Source: Chloroflexaceae bacterium (GTDB lineage: Bacteria > Chloroflexota > Chloroflexia > Chloroflexales > Chloroflexaceae). From it: a stretch of 37,669 bases of DNA. Positions within the stretch are counted from its first letter, which is position 1. Each line of letters opens with the position of its first letter. The position numbers and the translations under genes were made by a program. Shown here one piece after another: positions 23,398 through 32,600 of the stretch. The notes below the pieces were generated by a model. That model saw only the letters and a list, made by a program, of their open reading frames with translations. It did no database searches and was not told the DNA's origin. The DNA is taken from contig JAAUTZ010000031.1 of assembly GCA_012031225.1 (NCBI GenBank), positions 1 to 37,669 on the forward strand, read 5' to 3'.

Positions 23398-24590
23398 CCG
23401 CCGAGTATGCCATCCCCGCGCTCCATCCCCCCACGCTGGCGGCACTGGTGCAGCTCGCGCAGCAACCAATCACGCCGGAGATGCCACTGGGGCTAGCTGG
23501 GCAGATCTGGTTGGCGCGCCTAGAGACCGCCGGGCTGGATGCGCTGGATCTCGAATTTGCCTCCGATCAGCACGATGCCGCCCGCCAAGAAGACCAACGC
23601 CACCACTCGCGCCAAACGATCAACAGCTACCACACTGCGCTCGAACTCTTCCTGCGCTGGCTTGCACGCCAAGCGCGGCCCACCGTGGCCACCCTCACCC
23701 TTGATGACCTGCTGCTGTATGTCCGCATGTTGCGTTCGCGCAGCTACAACCTATCGCACCGTGCAGCCGCCCAGACCACCCCCACAACCCCACTGGCCGC
23801 ACGTTCGATCCACAGCTATACCCGCCCCCTACTCGGCTTCCTCACGCTGATCGAAAGCTACGGCGCACTCACCTTCACCACCAGCGTCGCCCGCGCCGAG
23901 CTAGCCCGCATCCTCCCGCGCCTACCCGAACCAGTCGCCCCGACCCCGCCCGACCTGCGGCGGGTGGTTGCCTACTTTGACCGCCCGCCTCTCGATGGAG
24001 ACCGCACCGCTCGCCTGCGCCTGATCCGGCTCCGCAATGCCGCCCTGCTCCATCTCCTGTTCTCATCGGCGGCCCGGATCTCAGAGGCACTAGGCTTGAA
24101 TATCGGCGACGTATGTCGGGATCGGCACATCCTCAGCCGTGCGCCGGTCTACTCCAAGGGGCGGCGGCAAGGCGTGATCTTCGTGCGCCGTAGTGCCGAG
24201 CAAGCCCTCGCCGCCTACCTCGAAGCCCGCGAGTACCCGCCCGCCGCATCGCCCCTCTTTGAGGCGTATGATCGGCGCACGGCGGGCGCACGCCTCAGCC
24301 GTTCAAGCGGCTGGCGCATCGTGCGCGAGGCCGCCGAAATGGTGGCGCAGCGGATGATAATCGAGGGCAAGCACGACGAAGCCGATCTGTTGCGCCAAAC
24401 GTCACCGCACACCTTCCGCCACTTCGTCGGCTACCACCTCCTCAACGAAGGAGTAGACCTCGCGGAGGTCTCGCAGATTCTACGCCACCGGAGCGTCGAA
24501 GTCACGCGCAGCTACTATGCCCGCTACCGCGACATTCAGCTACAGGAAGTGCATGACCAGTTCAGTGCCGATCCATTGCCATTTGCGTAA
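23394..24590 (+). CDS. Tyrosine recombinase (Xer/phage integrase family)
   Basis: A 398-residue site-specific recombinase. The N-terminal SAM-like DNA-binding region is at about residues 70-160 (TINSYHTALELFLRWLARQ). Catalytic residues are visible: R228 in SAARISEALGLNIGDV, K255 in YSKGRRQG, H339 and R342 in HTFRHFVGYHLL, H365 in LRHRSVEVTRSYY, and the nucleophile Y374. All the key residues are present, so it is probably active. It is about 100 residues longer than XerC/XerD. It overlaps the upstream membrane-protein gene by 4 nt. No att repeats or other mobile genes are seen, so it looks resident, not part of an intact mobile element. Confidence 0.92.
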   Translation: MTAEYAIPALHPPTLAALVQLAQQPITPEMPLGLAGQIWLARLETAGLDALDLEFASDQHDAARQEDQRHHSRQTINSYHTALELFLRWLARQARPTVATLTLDDLLLYVRMLRSRSYNLSHRAAAQTTPTTPLAARSIHSYTRPLLGFLTLIESYGALTFTTSVARAELARILPRLPEPVAPTPPDLRRVVAYFDRPPLDGDRTARLRLIRLRNAALLHLLFSSAARISEALGLNIGDVCRDRHILSRAPVYSKGRRQGVIFVRRSAEQALAAYLEAREYPPAASPLFEAYDRRTAGARLSRSSGWRIVREAAEMVAQRMIIEGKHDEADLLRQTSPHTFRHFVGYHLLNEGVDLAEVSQILRHRSVEVTRSYYARYRDIQLQEVHDQFSADPLPFA

Positions 24591-24651
24591 CTGCGTAACG
24601 TGCGCGGGATCACGTATCAAGGATTGGCAGAAGCAGACAGGAGGTACAACC

Positions 24652-25917
24652 GTGCCAACAACATTGGAACTAACGATCACCGGTATGGCACAGGGCGGCA
24701 CAGGCGTTGCCCGTAGCGCGGGCAAAGTGGTGTTTGTCGCCGGGGCCCTCCCCCACGAACGGGTACTGGCGCAGATCACGCAGGAAGCAGCCGCCTATAT
24801 GCGCGGGCATGTGCTAGAGGTCTACGAGCCTGCACCAGAGCGGGTTGAGCCGCGCCTGCCGCAGGCCGATCATCTGCTTTGGCAGCACATCGCCTACCCA
24901 GCCCAACTCCAGTTCAAGCAGACGATCCTGCGTGAACAGGTGCAGAAGCTCGCCCGCCTTGCCGAGCCACCCATCGCCCCCATGCTACCCGCCACCCCGA
25001 TCTGGCACTACCGCAACACTGCCCGCCTACACCTTGCAGGCAATCACCCCGATACATTGCAGATTGGCTACTATGCAGCGGGCACGCAGCAGGTGCGTGA
25101 TCTACCCGCCGATCCCACGCTCCTGCCCGCTATGAATGCCGCCCTACACGGCATGCGGATTGCCATTGAGGATGTGCTAGAGCAAGCCGAGCCACTGCCG
25201 AGCAGCGTGCTATTGCGCGGCAGTGCCGTAGGCGGCTACGTGGTGGCCGCCCTGCTTGATCTGCCCCGCCCCGCCCGTGTGCATCGGCGGTTTGCTGTGC
25301 GCTGGCAGGGCTTTGTGCCTGCGCTAGCGGGGGTTGCCCTTGCGCCGGATGAGCCAGTAACACTGCACGAGGAGCTAGGCGGGATCACCTTTACCCTCTC
25401 GCCCTTCAGCTTCTTCCAGACCAACACGGCACAGGCAGAGGTGCTGCTCGGCGTGATCCAGCGCATGCTCAAGCCGCACGCAGGCATGACCCTCCTCGAT
25501 GCCTACTGCGGCGTTGGCGCGTTCGCGTTGCCGTTGGCCCGCCATGTACGGCAGGTGCTCGCAATTGAGCAGGACGCGCAGGCAGTGCAGGATGGGCAAG
25601 AGAATGCCGCCATCAATGGGATCACCAATGTTCGCTTCTCCACCGGAGCGGTTGAAGCAGTCCTGCCTACCCTGCGCCCCGCCCTCGATGCGGCGATCCT
25701 CGATCCGCCCCGCCGTGGCTGCGATGCGCGGGTGCTTGCCGCCCTGCTCGAACGCAAGCCGCACCGGATTGTCTACGTCGCCTGTCATCCGGGCGTGCTG
25801 GCCCGGGATTTGGCGATCTTGCTGGAGGGTGGCTATCGCCTGATCGAGGTGCAGCCAATAGATATGTTCCCGCACACGCCCCACATCGAATGTGTGGCAT
25901 TGCTGGAATGGGCGTAA
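24652..25917 (+). CDS. TrmA/RlmD-family RNA (uracil-5-)-methyltransferase
   Basis: A 421-residue SAM-dependent methyltransferase acting on uridine C5 in 23S rRNA or tRNA. A TRAM domain covers about residues 1-60 (ITGMAQGGTGVARSAGKVVF). The SAM site is LLDAYCGVGAFALPLA (281-296), FFQTN is at 254-258, the DPPRRGCDARVL motif at 351-362, nucleophile C378 in YVACHPGVLARDL and base E413 in HIECVALLE. The usual four-Cys Fe-S cluster motif before the QHIAYPAQLQFK segment is missing: there are no cysteines in that region. I start at the GTG at 24652 because AGGAGGT lies 6 nt upstream. The exact target uridine cannot be decided. Confidence 0.9.
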   Translation: MPTTLELTITGMAQGGTGVARSAGKVVFVAGALPHERVLAQITQEAAAYMRGHVLEVYEPAPERVEPRLPQADHLLWQHIAYPAQLQFKQTILREQVQKLARLAEPPIAPMLPATPIWHYRNTARLHLAGNHPDTLQIGYYAAGTQQVRDLPADPTLLPAMNAALHGMRIAIEDVLEQAEPLPSSVLLRGSAVGGYVVAALLDLPRPARVHRRFAVRWQGFVPALAGVALAPDEPVTLHEELGGITFTLSPFSFFQTNTAQAEVLLGVIQRMLKPHAGMTLLDAYCGVGAFALPLARHVRQVLAIEQDAQAVQDGQENAAINGITNVRFSTGAVEAVLPTLRPALDAAILDPPRRGCDARVLAALLERKPHRIVYVACHPGVLARDLAILLEGGYRLIEVQPIDMFPHTPHIECVALLEWA

Positions 25918-25929
25918 TCCAGAATGCAG

Positions 25930-25962
25930 CCGGCAGGGGCACACCACCGCCCGCCCTGCCGG
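25930..25962. terminator. Hairpin between convergent genes
   Basis: CCGGCAGGG (25930-25938) and CCCTGCCGG (25954-25962) form a perfect 9-bp stem with a 15-nt loop, lying exactly between the stop codons of the + and - strand genes. No T-run on either side; possibly a bidirectional transcript end. Confidence 0.6.
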
Positions 25963-25963
25963 G

Positions 25964-26635
25964 CTACGCGGTGGCCGTTTCGGGGGGCTGGAGCGACATA
26001 TCGAGGATCTGCGCTACTGCCGCCGCGAGCGGTGCGAGTTCAGCTGGATCGCGGGCACTGTCTACAATCCACACATACTCCTCATCCGTCACCATCTCCA
26101 GCACCGTGAGCGTGTAGGTGCGCTTGAGCAGATTGCCCACCTGCACCGGGCGCGGCTTCAGGCGCAGCTGCGCCACCTGCCCATACTGAAGCGTCTGTGA
26201 GCGCAGGCGATGCACCTGATTCTGCTGCGTGTAACGGATGGTGCGGGCGTGCGGATCAAACGTGATGGTATTGGTGGTAGTGGCAACGGCCCGCCCACTG
26301 ACCACACCAAGCAGCCCAATCGTGGCGCAGGGCCAGCTCAAGGCACTGCCGAAGCACGCAGCCTCGAAGCTCTGCCCGCCCGTGCTAAAGAAGGCAATAA
26401 TCACGGCTGGTGTGACCAGTGCCAATGCCGCCCCACCGAGCATATACCGCCGCCCCACCCGCCGATTATCGCCCGTTTGTGCGGTCAAGATCAGCGTATC
26501 TGCCGCAGGCGGGGCGATCTGGTAGTAGGGGTGCAAGCCCAGCCGTCGCCCGATCACTTGTCGCCGGATGCGCTTCGGGGGAACAGATGAGGCAGTTTCT
26601 TCGGCTATATCTGGCATATACTCCTCGCGGCTCAT
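25964..26635 (-). CDS. Two-TM membrane protein of unknown function
   Basis: A protein of up to 223 residues that I do not recognise. Two hydrophobic stretches, YMLGGAALALVTPAVIIAFF (about 64-83) and the LSWPCATIGLLGVVSG segment (about 99-114), suggest two membrane spans. The C-terminal soluble part (ITFDPHARTIRYTQQNQVHR, then YGQVAQLRLKPRP and a final helix) looks like a PH-type beta domain. The start is uncertain: ATG at 26635, or ATG at 26617, which has GAGGAG just upstream (spacing short). It is the only minus-strand protein gene in the window and is divergent from the HEAT-repeat gene. Confidence 0.75.
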   Translation of the reverse strand: MSREEYMPDIAEETASSVPPKRIRRQVIGRRLGLHPYYQIAPPAADTLILTAQTGDNRRVGRRYMLGGAALALVTPAVIIAFFSTGGQSFEAACFGSALSWPCATIGLLGVVSGRAVATTTNTITFDPHARTIRYTQQNQVHRLRSQTLQYGQVAQLRLKPRPVQVGNLLKRTYTLTVLEMVTDEEYVWIVDSARDPAELAPLAAAVAQILDMSLQPPETATA

Positions 26636-26745
26636 CTACAAACTACGGAGGTTCAGAATAGTACTCGTTCGCGTGCAATGGCTCGCACCTATTTCGTTTC
26701 TGTTGGTACATTGTAATCTTAGCGTCATCATTTCACCATGCTACG

Positions 26746-26754
26746 TGGTATAAT
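26746..26754 (+). promoter_or_regulatory. Promoter of the HEAT-repeat gene
   Basis: TGGTATAAT: a perfect TATAAT (26749-26754) with an extended TG. The -35 region is poor. Predicted start near 26761, giving a leader of about 73 nt. The 198-nt divergent gap also must hold the promoter of the minus-strand gene, which I could not place. Confidence 0.6.
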
Positions 26755-26833
26755 ACAATCCAAGTTGTAGAATACTGGTTTATTGTTGCTTCAATATAGC
26801 CCAAATGCAATCATATCAGGATGTGAGGCTCGT

Positions 26834-28018
26834 ATGTTTGACCGTTCAACATGGCGCATGCAGGTCGGGCGCAAACTCGATGGGTTTGCCCGCAACCCGC
26901 GCCAAGAGATCGTAATTAGTAGTGGGCCTGTTATGTTGCTCACCTACCTCGCAAGTGTCACGCTAGAGCCATTCCTGAATGCCTTCGAGGAAGAGCCAAT
27001 CACCGCTATCCAAACGTTAGCGAGCATCTCGGCTATCCCGGAGATGAATGCCGTTGTGCGCCGTGCGCCGTCTATGCGCTACCAGTTGACGCATCTGCTC
27101 GAATACGAACTGCGCCACAGTACGCAGTGGCGTTCGGCTATCGAGCAATTGCTCGTGGGCGTGGATACGGTGCAGCTAGCCCGCCAACGCCTGCACGGGC
27201 TGGACTCGGATTGGTTCATTGATGCGCTCCGCAATGAGATCATTGATCTCTCACCGACTGAGTTTCTGGAGTTGCACCGCCGCCTGAATGACTCACTCAA
27301 ATCATTTTACGGCATTTTTCAGGAGATGCGCCAGCGCAAAGGCACGTATACCCAAGAAGAGTTGATCCTGATCTACGTCGGCTTGAGCGATAGCTCGGCG
27401 GCAGTGCGGGCCCAAGCAGCGCGGCGGCTCGGCGAGTATGCGTGGAGTCCATCTGAGAATATGGTCAATCGCTTAATCCAGATTGCCCTCTATGATAATG
27501 ATCTCGAATCGCGCAACGCCGCCGCCCGCGCTGTCGGCGCACTCAAAGATCGGATCCACACCCCCGTCATTCTAGAGGTGCTATCGGCGCGGCTCCGTGA
27601 TCAGGATCGCTTCGTGCGAACAGCGACGGCCATGCTGCTCTCCCATCTCGGCGAGTTGGCGGGAACAACCAGCATGGTTGAGGGTTTAGTGCAGCTGCTC
27701 CACGATCCCGATTCGTATGCCCGCGAAGCCGCCGCCCACGCGCTCGGTACGATGGGCGTGAATGCCACCGCCGCACCGGTCATCGGTGCGCTAGCGCAGG
27801 CATTGCAAGACGATAATGAGCATGTCCACGATGCCGCGCTTGATTCGCTCACGCACCTGCGCGAGTTACGTGATGTGCAGACAACGGTGCCCCCGCGCAT
27901 TACCACACCCACATCGCCCGCCGCCCCCGCGAAGCCGCACCCTGAAGCACCCACCGCACCAGAGCCACACCGCCACGATGATACATCCGAGCTGCTTGCG
28001 CCCAGCCTGACCCGCTAA
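26834..28018 (+). CDS. HEAT-repeat protein
   Basis: A 394-residue protein. Residues about 190-360 consist of repeated helical pairs of HEAT type, for example DSSAAVRAQAARRLGEYAWS, DNDLESRNAAARAVGALKDR, QDRFVRTATAMLLSHLGEL and DPDSYAREAAAHALGTMGV. The first 190 residues are mostly helical with no recognised domain. The last 45 residues are Pro/Thr/Ala-rich and probably disordered. No signal peptide or TM helix, so it is likely a cytoplasmic scaffold for protein interactions. I use the ATG at 26834; an upstream TTG at 26783 is in frame but less likely. Confidence 0.8.
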   Translation: MFDRSTWRMQVGRKLDGFARNPRQEIVISSGPVMLLTYLASVTLEPFLNAFEEEPITAIQTLASISAIPEMNAVVRRAPSMRYQLTHLLEYELRHSTQWRSAIEQLLVGVDTVQLARQRLHGLDSDWFIDALRNEIIDLSPTEFLELHRRLNDSLKSFYGIFQEMRQRKGTYTQEELILIYVGLSDSSAAVRAQAARRLGEYAWSPSENMVNRLIQIALYDNDLESRNAAARAVGALKDRIHTPVILEVLSARLRDQDRFVRTATAMLLSHLGELAGTTSMVEGLVQLLHDPDSYAREAAAHALGTMGVNATAAPVIGALAQALQDDNEHVHDAALDSLTHLRELRDVQTTVPPRITTPTSPAAPAKPHPEAPTAPEPHRHDDTSELLAPSLTR

Positions 28019-28023
28019 GGTGA

Positions 28024-28042
28024 GCGAGCTGCGTTTGCTCGC
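28024..28042 (+). other. Hairpin after the HEAT-repeat gene
   Basis: GCGAGC (28024-28029) pairs with GCTCGC (28037-28042), loop 7 nt, 6 nt after the stop. It has no T-run; possible 3' end structure. Confidence 0.45.
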
Positions 28043-28114
28043 GGTTGAGTCCCAACGGCGGCGGCGGCTTACGCCACGCTCCGCACGGCATCCTCCCGCC
28101 AGCCTCCCCCTGAT

Positions 28115-28143
28115 TTGTAAATCTCCCCAGAAACTGCTACGAT
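28115..28143 (+). promoter_or_regulatory. Promoter of the lipoprotein gene
   Basis: TTGTAA (28115-28120), a 17-nt spacer and TACGAT (28138-28143) preceded by TGC. Predicted start near 28150, about 55 nt before the ATG. Confidence 0.6.
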
Positions 28144-28204
28144 AAGAAGCGAATGCTGGTGTGGCTACGGGCTATGCCGTGCTGTACAGTGAGATGAAGA
28201 CACG

Positions 28205-29509
28205 ATGCAAGTGACCAATAGATTGCCGCCCCCCCGCTTTGCCGCGCTCTGGGGGGGGAGTGAGACAGGTAAGTCAAGCGGTTCGGCTAGGTCAGTCAGG
28301 ATTGTTGCCCTGCTGCTGACAGTGCTGGCAGGCATCCTGCTCGGCGGGTGTGGCGTGAACCGCCCGCTCCTGAGTGACATCCAAGCCGACCCGCCCCTGC
28401 TCCAGCCGACGGGCGCAGGTGAAACCACGATCATCAGCTACCGCATCGGGCGCGAGGCGGTGCTGGATATGTACCTCGAATCCGCCGCCGGGCAACGCTA
28501 CGATTTGCGCCGCGCTGTGCCGCGCAGCCCCGACGAGGCCCCCTACACCTTGCGCTTTGATGGAACCGTGCCCGTTGATCCGGCGGATAACGCCGGCTTG
28601 CTGCGCCGCCTCTTGCCCGATGGCGACTATACGGTGGTGGTGGTGGCCCGCGCAACCGATGGCAGCACCAGCGAGGCCCGCACCGTCATTGCGGTGCGGA
28701 GTGATACGCCGCCCCTGCCCGCCATTGAGAATCTGCTCGCATTCCCAGAAACCATCTCGCCCAACGCCGATGCAATTGACGATGTAACGGAGATTACCTA
28801 TCGCCTACCCGTCACCGCCACCGTAGATATTGCCATCACCACCCCCGACGGGCAGGTGCTGCCATTTGTCACCCGCGAGCTAGCCAGCCCAGAGGAGCGG
28901 CGGCATGTGTGGAACGGCAAACGCCCCGATGGGGCGATGCTGCCCGATGGGGTCTACACCTACACCGTGCAAGCCGAAGATCGCTTCGGCAACCTTGTGC
29001 AGCGCGAAGGCACAATCCGCCTGATCAATGTTGGTCAACCAGAAGCCACGATTATCTCGGCCCGCATCGCCCCCGAACGGCTGATGCTCGGCGGCACGCT
29101 CACCGTCGAGATGCGGATCCGCAACACAGGCGATGTGCCGATCCGCACCTACGGGCCTCCGAGTGGCTTTACCTACACCACCGATGAGGTCTACTCGACG
29201 ATTGCCGCTGGGCGTTACACCGCCCAAGCGGGCGGCTTCTGGCGCGTGGGCATGGATTGGGACGCAAATTCGGGCGGTGGCGCACGTCGCTACCCGTTCC
29301 GCTGGGCCCTGTCCGAACGTCCGCCGGAACAGTGGCGCATCCCCTACACGGAAGATTGGCTCATGCCCGGCGAGGAAGTTGCGGTGGTGGGGCATGTGCA
29401 GGTTGTGCAGCCGGAAACCCGCATGTACTTCTACGTCGGCTTGATTCAGGATGGGGTCGGCTTCCCACAAGATCGCACCGCCCGCACATTGATCGAGGTC
29501 GGCTTCTAG
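28205..29509 (+). CDS. Lipoprotein with FlgD-type Ig-like domains
   Basis: A 434-residue exported lipoprotein. A long n-region of about 30 residues precedes the hydrophobic VRIVALLLTVLAGILLGGC, with the lipobox LGGC and acylated Cys at residue 49. Two modules resemble the Ig-like domain of FlgD and related caps: LPDGDYTVVVVARATDGS near residue 150, and SPNADAIDDVTEITYRLP with MLPDGVYTYTVQAEDRFGN near residues 190-265. The rest (LGGTLTVEMRIRNTGDVPIR) looks like another beta-sandwich. No enzyme motif is seen, and no flagellar genes are nearby, so a cell-surface binding or structural role is more likely. The start is supported by a promoter but the ribosome-binding site is weak. Confidence 0.8.
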   Translation: MQVTNRLPPPRFAALWGGSETGKSSGSARSVRIVALLLTVLAGILLGGCGVNRPLLSDIQADPPLLQPTGAGETTIISYRIGREAVLDMYLESAAGQRYDLRRAVPRSPDEAPYTLRFDGTVPVDPADNAGLLRRLLPDGDYTVVVVARATDGSTSEARTVIAVRSDTPPLPAIENLLAFPETISPNADAIDDVTEITYRLPVTATVDIAITTPDGQVLPFVTRELASPEERRHVWNGKRPDGAMLPDGVYTYTVQAEDRFGNLVQREGTIRLINVGQPEATIISARIAPERLMLGGTLTVEMRIRNTGDVPIRTYGPPSGFTYTTDEVYSTIAAGRYTAQAGGFWRVGMDWDANSGGGARRYPFRWALSERPPEQWRIPYTEDWLMPGEEVAVVGHVQVVQPETRMYFYVGLIQDGVGFPQDRTARTLIEVGF

Positions 29510-29619
29510 GATGTAGCAAAGGCAGCCCACGCAGGACCCGCAGGCGACGCAGAATACACAGCTAAAACGGTGGTCTGTCTGCCACCGAGCACGCGCCGCC
29601 TAGCCCCGCACACACACCT

Positions 29620-32600
29620 ATGCCTAGCGCACCGCCACCACCAATGTTACTCGAAACTGTCGCCAGCTACGTGCCGCGTATTCTTGTGCGCTGGTATCAG
29701 GATGAGCCGCGCCTGTTGCATACCCCCACCGCCCGCCGCCTGCACGCCCCGATCCTGATTGCCGATCTGTCTGGCTTCACGCACCTGAGCGAGGTTCTGT
29801 CGCACCGCCAACCTGACGGGGTAGAGCAGCTCTCGCGCTTGCTGAATCGCTACTTCGGCAGCATGATAGATACGCTCCTAGCGCACGGCGGTGATATTGT
29901 CGAATTTACGGGCGATGGGCTGATCGCGCTGTGGGATGCTCACGAATACACGCCGCCGCCCGATCTGCCGGTGCTGCTTGCCCAAGCCGCTCACGCCGCG
30001 CTTGCGCTCCAGCACGAGCTGGCCCAGCTTACCGCAGCATACCCCATCGCCGATACGCACCTGACGCTGCGGGTGTGCATCGGCGTGGGCGAGGTGCTGG
30101 TCCTCTCAGTCGGTGGGGTTTTGGGGCGGTGGGAGTTGCTCGTGGCGGGCGATGCAGTCCAGCAAGCCAGCGATGCGATTGGGCAGGCCCACACCGGCGA
30201 GGTGTTGCTATCGGCGGCGGCGTGGCACACGTTGGGGCAGGTAGCGCACGGTGTGCCCACCACCCGCAACCGCACGTACTGCCTCCATCAGCTCAGGGCT
30301 CCGCGCCTGCCTGCACCCGCTCCGCCCCTGCCCGAACCAGCCACCTTGCCCCTGATCCGGGGCCACATTCCCGGCGCAGTCCTCAGCCGCATGCAGGCCG
30401 GCCAGACGGAGTGGCTGGCAGAGCTGCGCTACCTCACGGTGATCTTTCTCGACGTGCAAGGGCTGAACTACACCGCGCCGGATGCCCTGCAACAGGTGCA
30501 TAGCGTGATGCGGGCCTTGCAAATTGTGCTCTACCAATATGAAGGTAGTGTCAATCAATTCATTGTGGATGACAAAGGCACGGTGTTGGTTGCCGCACTC
30601 GGCTTGCCGCCCCTCACCCATCGGCACGAAGCAGTGCTGGCGGTGCAAGCAGCACAGGCGATGGTGCAGCGGGTGCAGCAATTGGGCTACGGCAGTGTGG
30701 CGGGCCTAGCGACGGGCTTGGTCTTTTGCGGCTCACGCGGCAACCACCGCCGCCGTGACTATGCCCTGATCGGCGATGTGATCAATCTTGCCTCGCGCCT
30801 GATGCAGCACGCCCAACAGCTTGAACCTGACCCAGCCACGCCGGATCTGCCCGCCGTGCTGTGCGATGCAGCCACCTACCAAGCCGCCCGTGCCCAGCTG
30901 AACTTTGCGCGGCTGCCGCCTGTGCCGATCAAAGGCAAAGGTGCGCCAGTGGCAATCTTTCGGCCTTTGGGCACCCAACCCCCGCTCGGCACGCCGCCGC
31001 CTTTGATTGGGCGTGCCGCAGAACAGGCGTTGCTCACCGGCTTGTTCGATTGCCTGCTGCACAAGCGCACCAGTGCCGTGCTGATCCTCGAAGGCGAAGT
31101 GGGCATGGGCAAGTCGCGCCTGCTGGATGATCTCCTCGAACATGCCCGCGCATACGCAACAATCACGCTGCTTGGGGCCGGCGATGCGCTAGCCCACCAC
31201 ACGCCCTACCATGCGTGGCGGAGCGTGTTTCAGCAGTTGTTTCATCTGCACCTGCTGCCCAATGATCTTGCAACCCAGCAAGCGCACGTCTTGCACAGCC
31301 TTGCGATTGCCCCTGAACTGCTAGAGCTTGCCCCCCTGCTAAATACCATCCTGCACCTCGATCTGCCTGATACCGCGCTCACCGCCCACATGCCCGCCAC
31401 GGTGCGGGCTGAACAGACCCACCGCATCCTGTTGCGCCTGTTACAGCTTGCCAGCACGCACCTCCCAATGGTACTGGTGTTGGAGGATGCCCACTGGCTC
31501 GACTCGCCATCGTGGAGCCTTGCCCTTGCCGCCACCCAGACGATCACGCCGCTGCTGCTGATCGTCTCGACCCAACCCCTCACCGAGCCACTCGCCCGCG
31601 AGTATCAGCAACTGCTGCGCCAGCCACAGGCCCAGCGGCTCCTCCTCGCCGAGCTGGAGGACGAAGCCGCACGCCAGTTGATCGCCGTGCAACTTGACGT
31701 TGCATATGTCGCCGATGAGGTGCTAGAACTCGTGCAGCACCATGCGCGGGGCAACCCGTTCCTGATTGCCGAACTTACGCGCAGCCTGTACGAGGCGGGA
31801 ACCCTGCGCTGCACCGCCAACGACTGCCGCCTGCCCGCCAACGGCGACCTGCCCAGCCTGATCCGCCTGCCCGCCAATGTGCAGGGCGTGATTGCCAGCC
31901 GCATTGATCGCCAGCCGCCCGCACTGCAACTCACGGTCAAGGTGGCCAGCGTGATTGGCGTGCGCTTTGCCAGTACGACTCTGCACGCCATCTACCCACT
32001 GGCGATTACCCCCACCCAAATGCAGGACTACCTGCGCCAGTTGGAGCAGGCGCAGATCTTCCGGCGGCTAACCCGCGACGGCAGCGAGTGGGAGTTTGTG
32101 CATATCCTGATCCGCGAGGCGGTCTACGCCACCTTGCTGTATGCCCAACGCCGTGATCTGCACCGAGCCGTAGCAACGTGGCATGAGCAGCATCCCCCCG
32201 ATGGGCAGTATATCCACGCGGCAACATTGGCGCACCACTGGCTGCACGCCGAAGAACCAGCGCGAGCATTAGGCTATCTGGTGCAGGCAGGCGAATATGC
32301 CCTCCACACCCACGCCTACCGCGAGGCAAGCCGCCTGCTGCTCCACGCACTGGTACTGGTGGGGCGTGTGCCGCCGCCGCCCACTGCCGCCGAACTTGCC
32401 CACCTGCACCACCTGCTACCGGAGCCAGATCGCCCGCCACCCGCTGAGTTGGTGCGCTGGCAACGCCTGCTGGCTGAGGCTTATCTTGCACGCGGCAAGC
32501 TCGCCCAGAGCCGCGAGCAGTTGGAGCAGGCCCTCCAACACACCGGCTATCCCCCGCCCCACACCAAGCACCTATTGGCATTGCTCGTGCGCTGTAGCCT

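Noticed and set aside
23394-24590. An integrated mobile element around the tyrosine recombinase
   Set aside because: No tRNA gene, flanking direct repeats, phage or conjugation genes, and the gene overlaps its neighbour.
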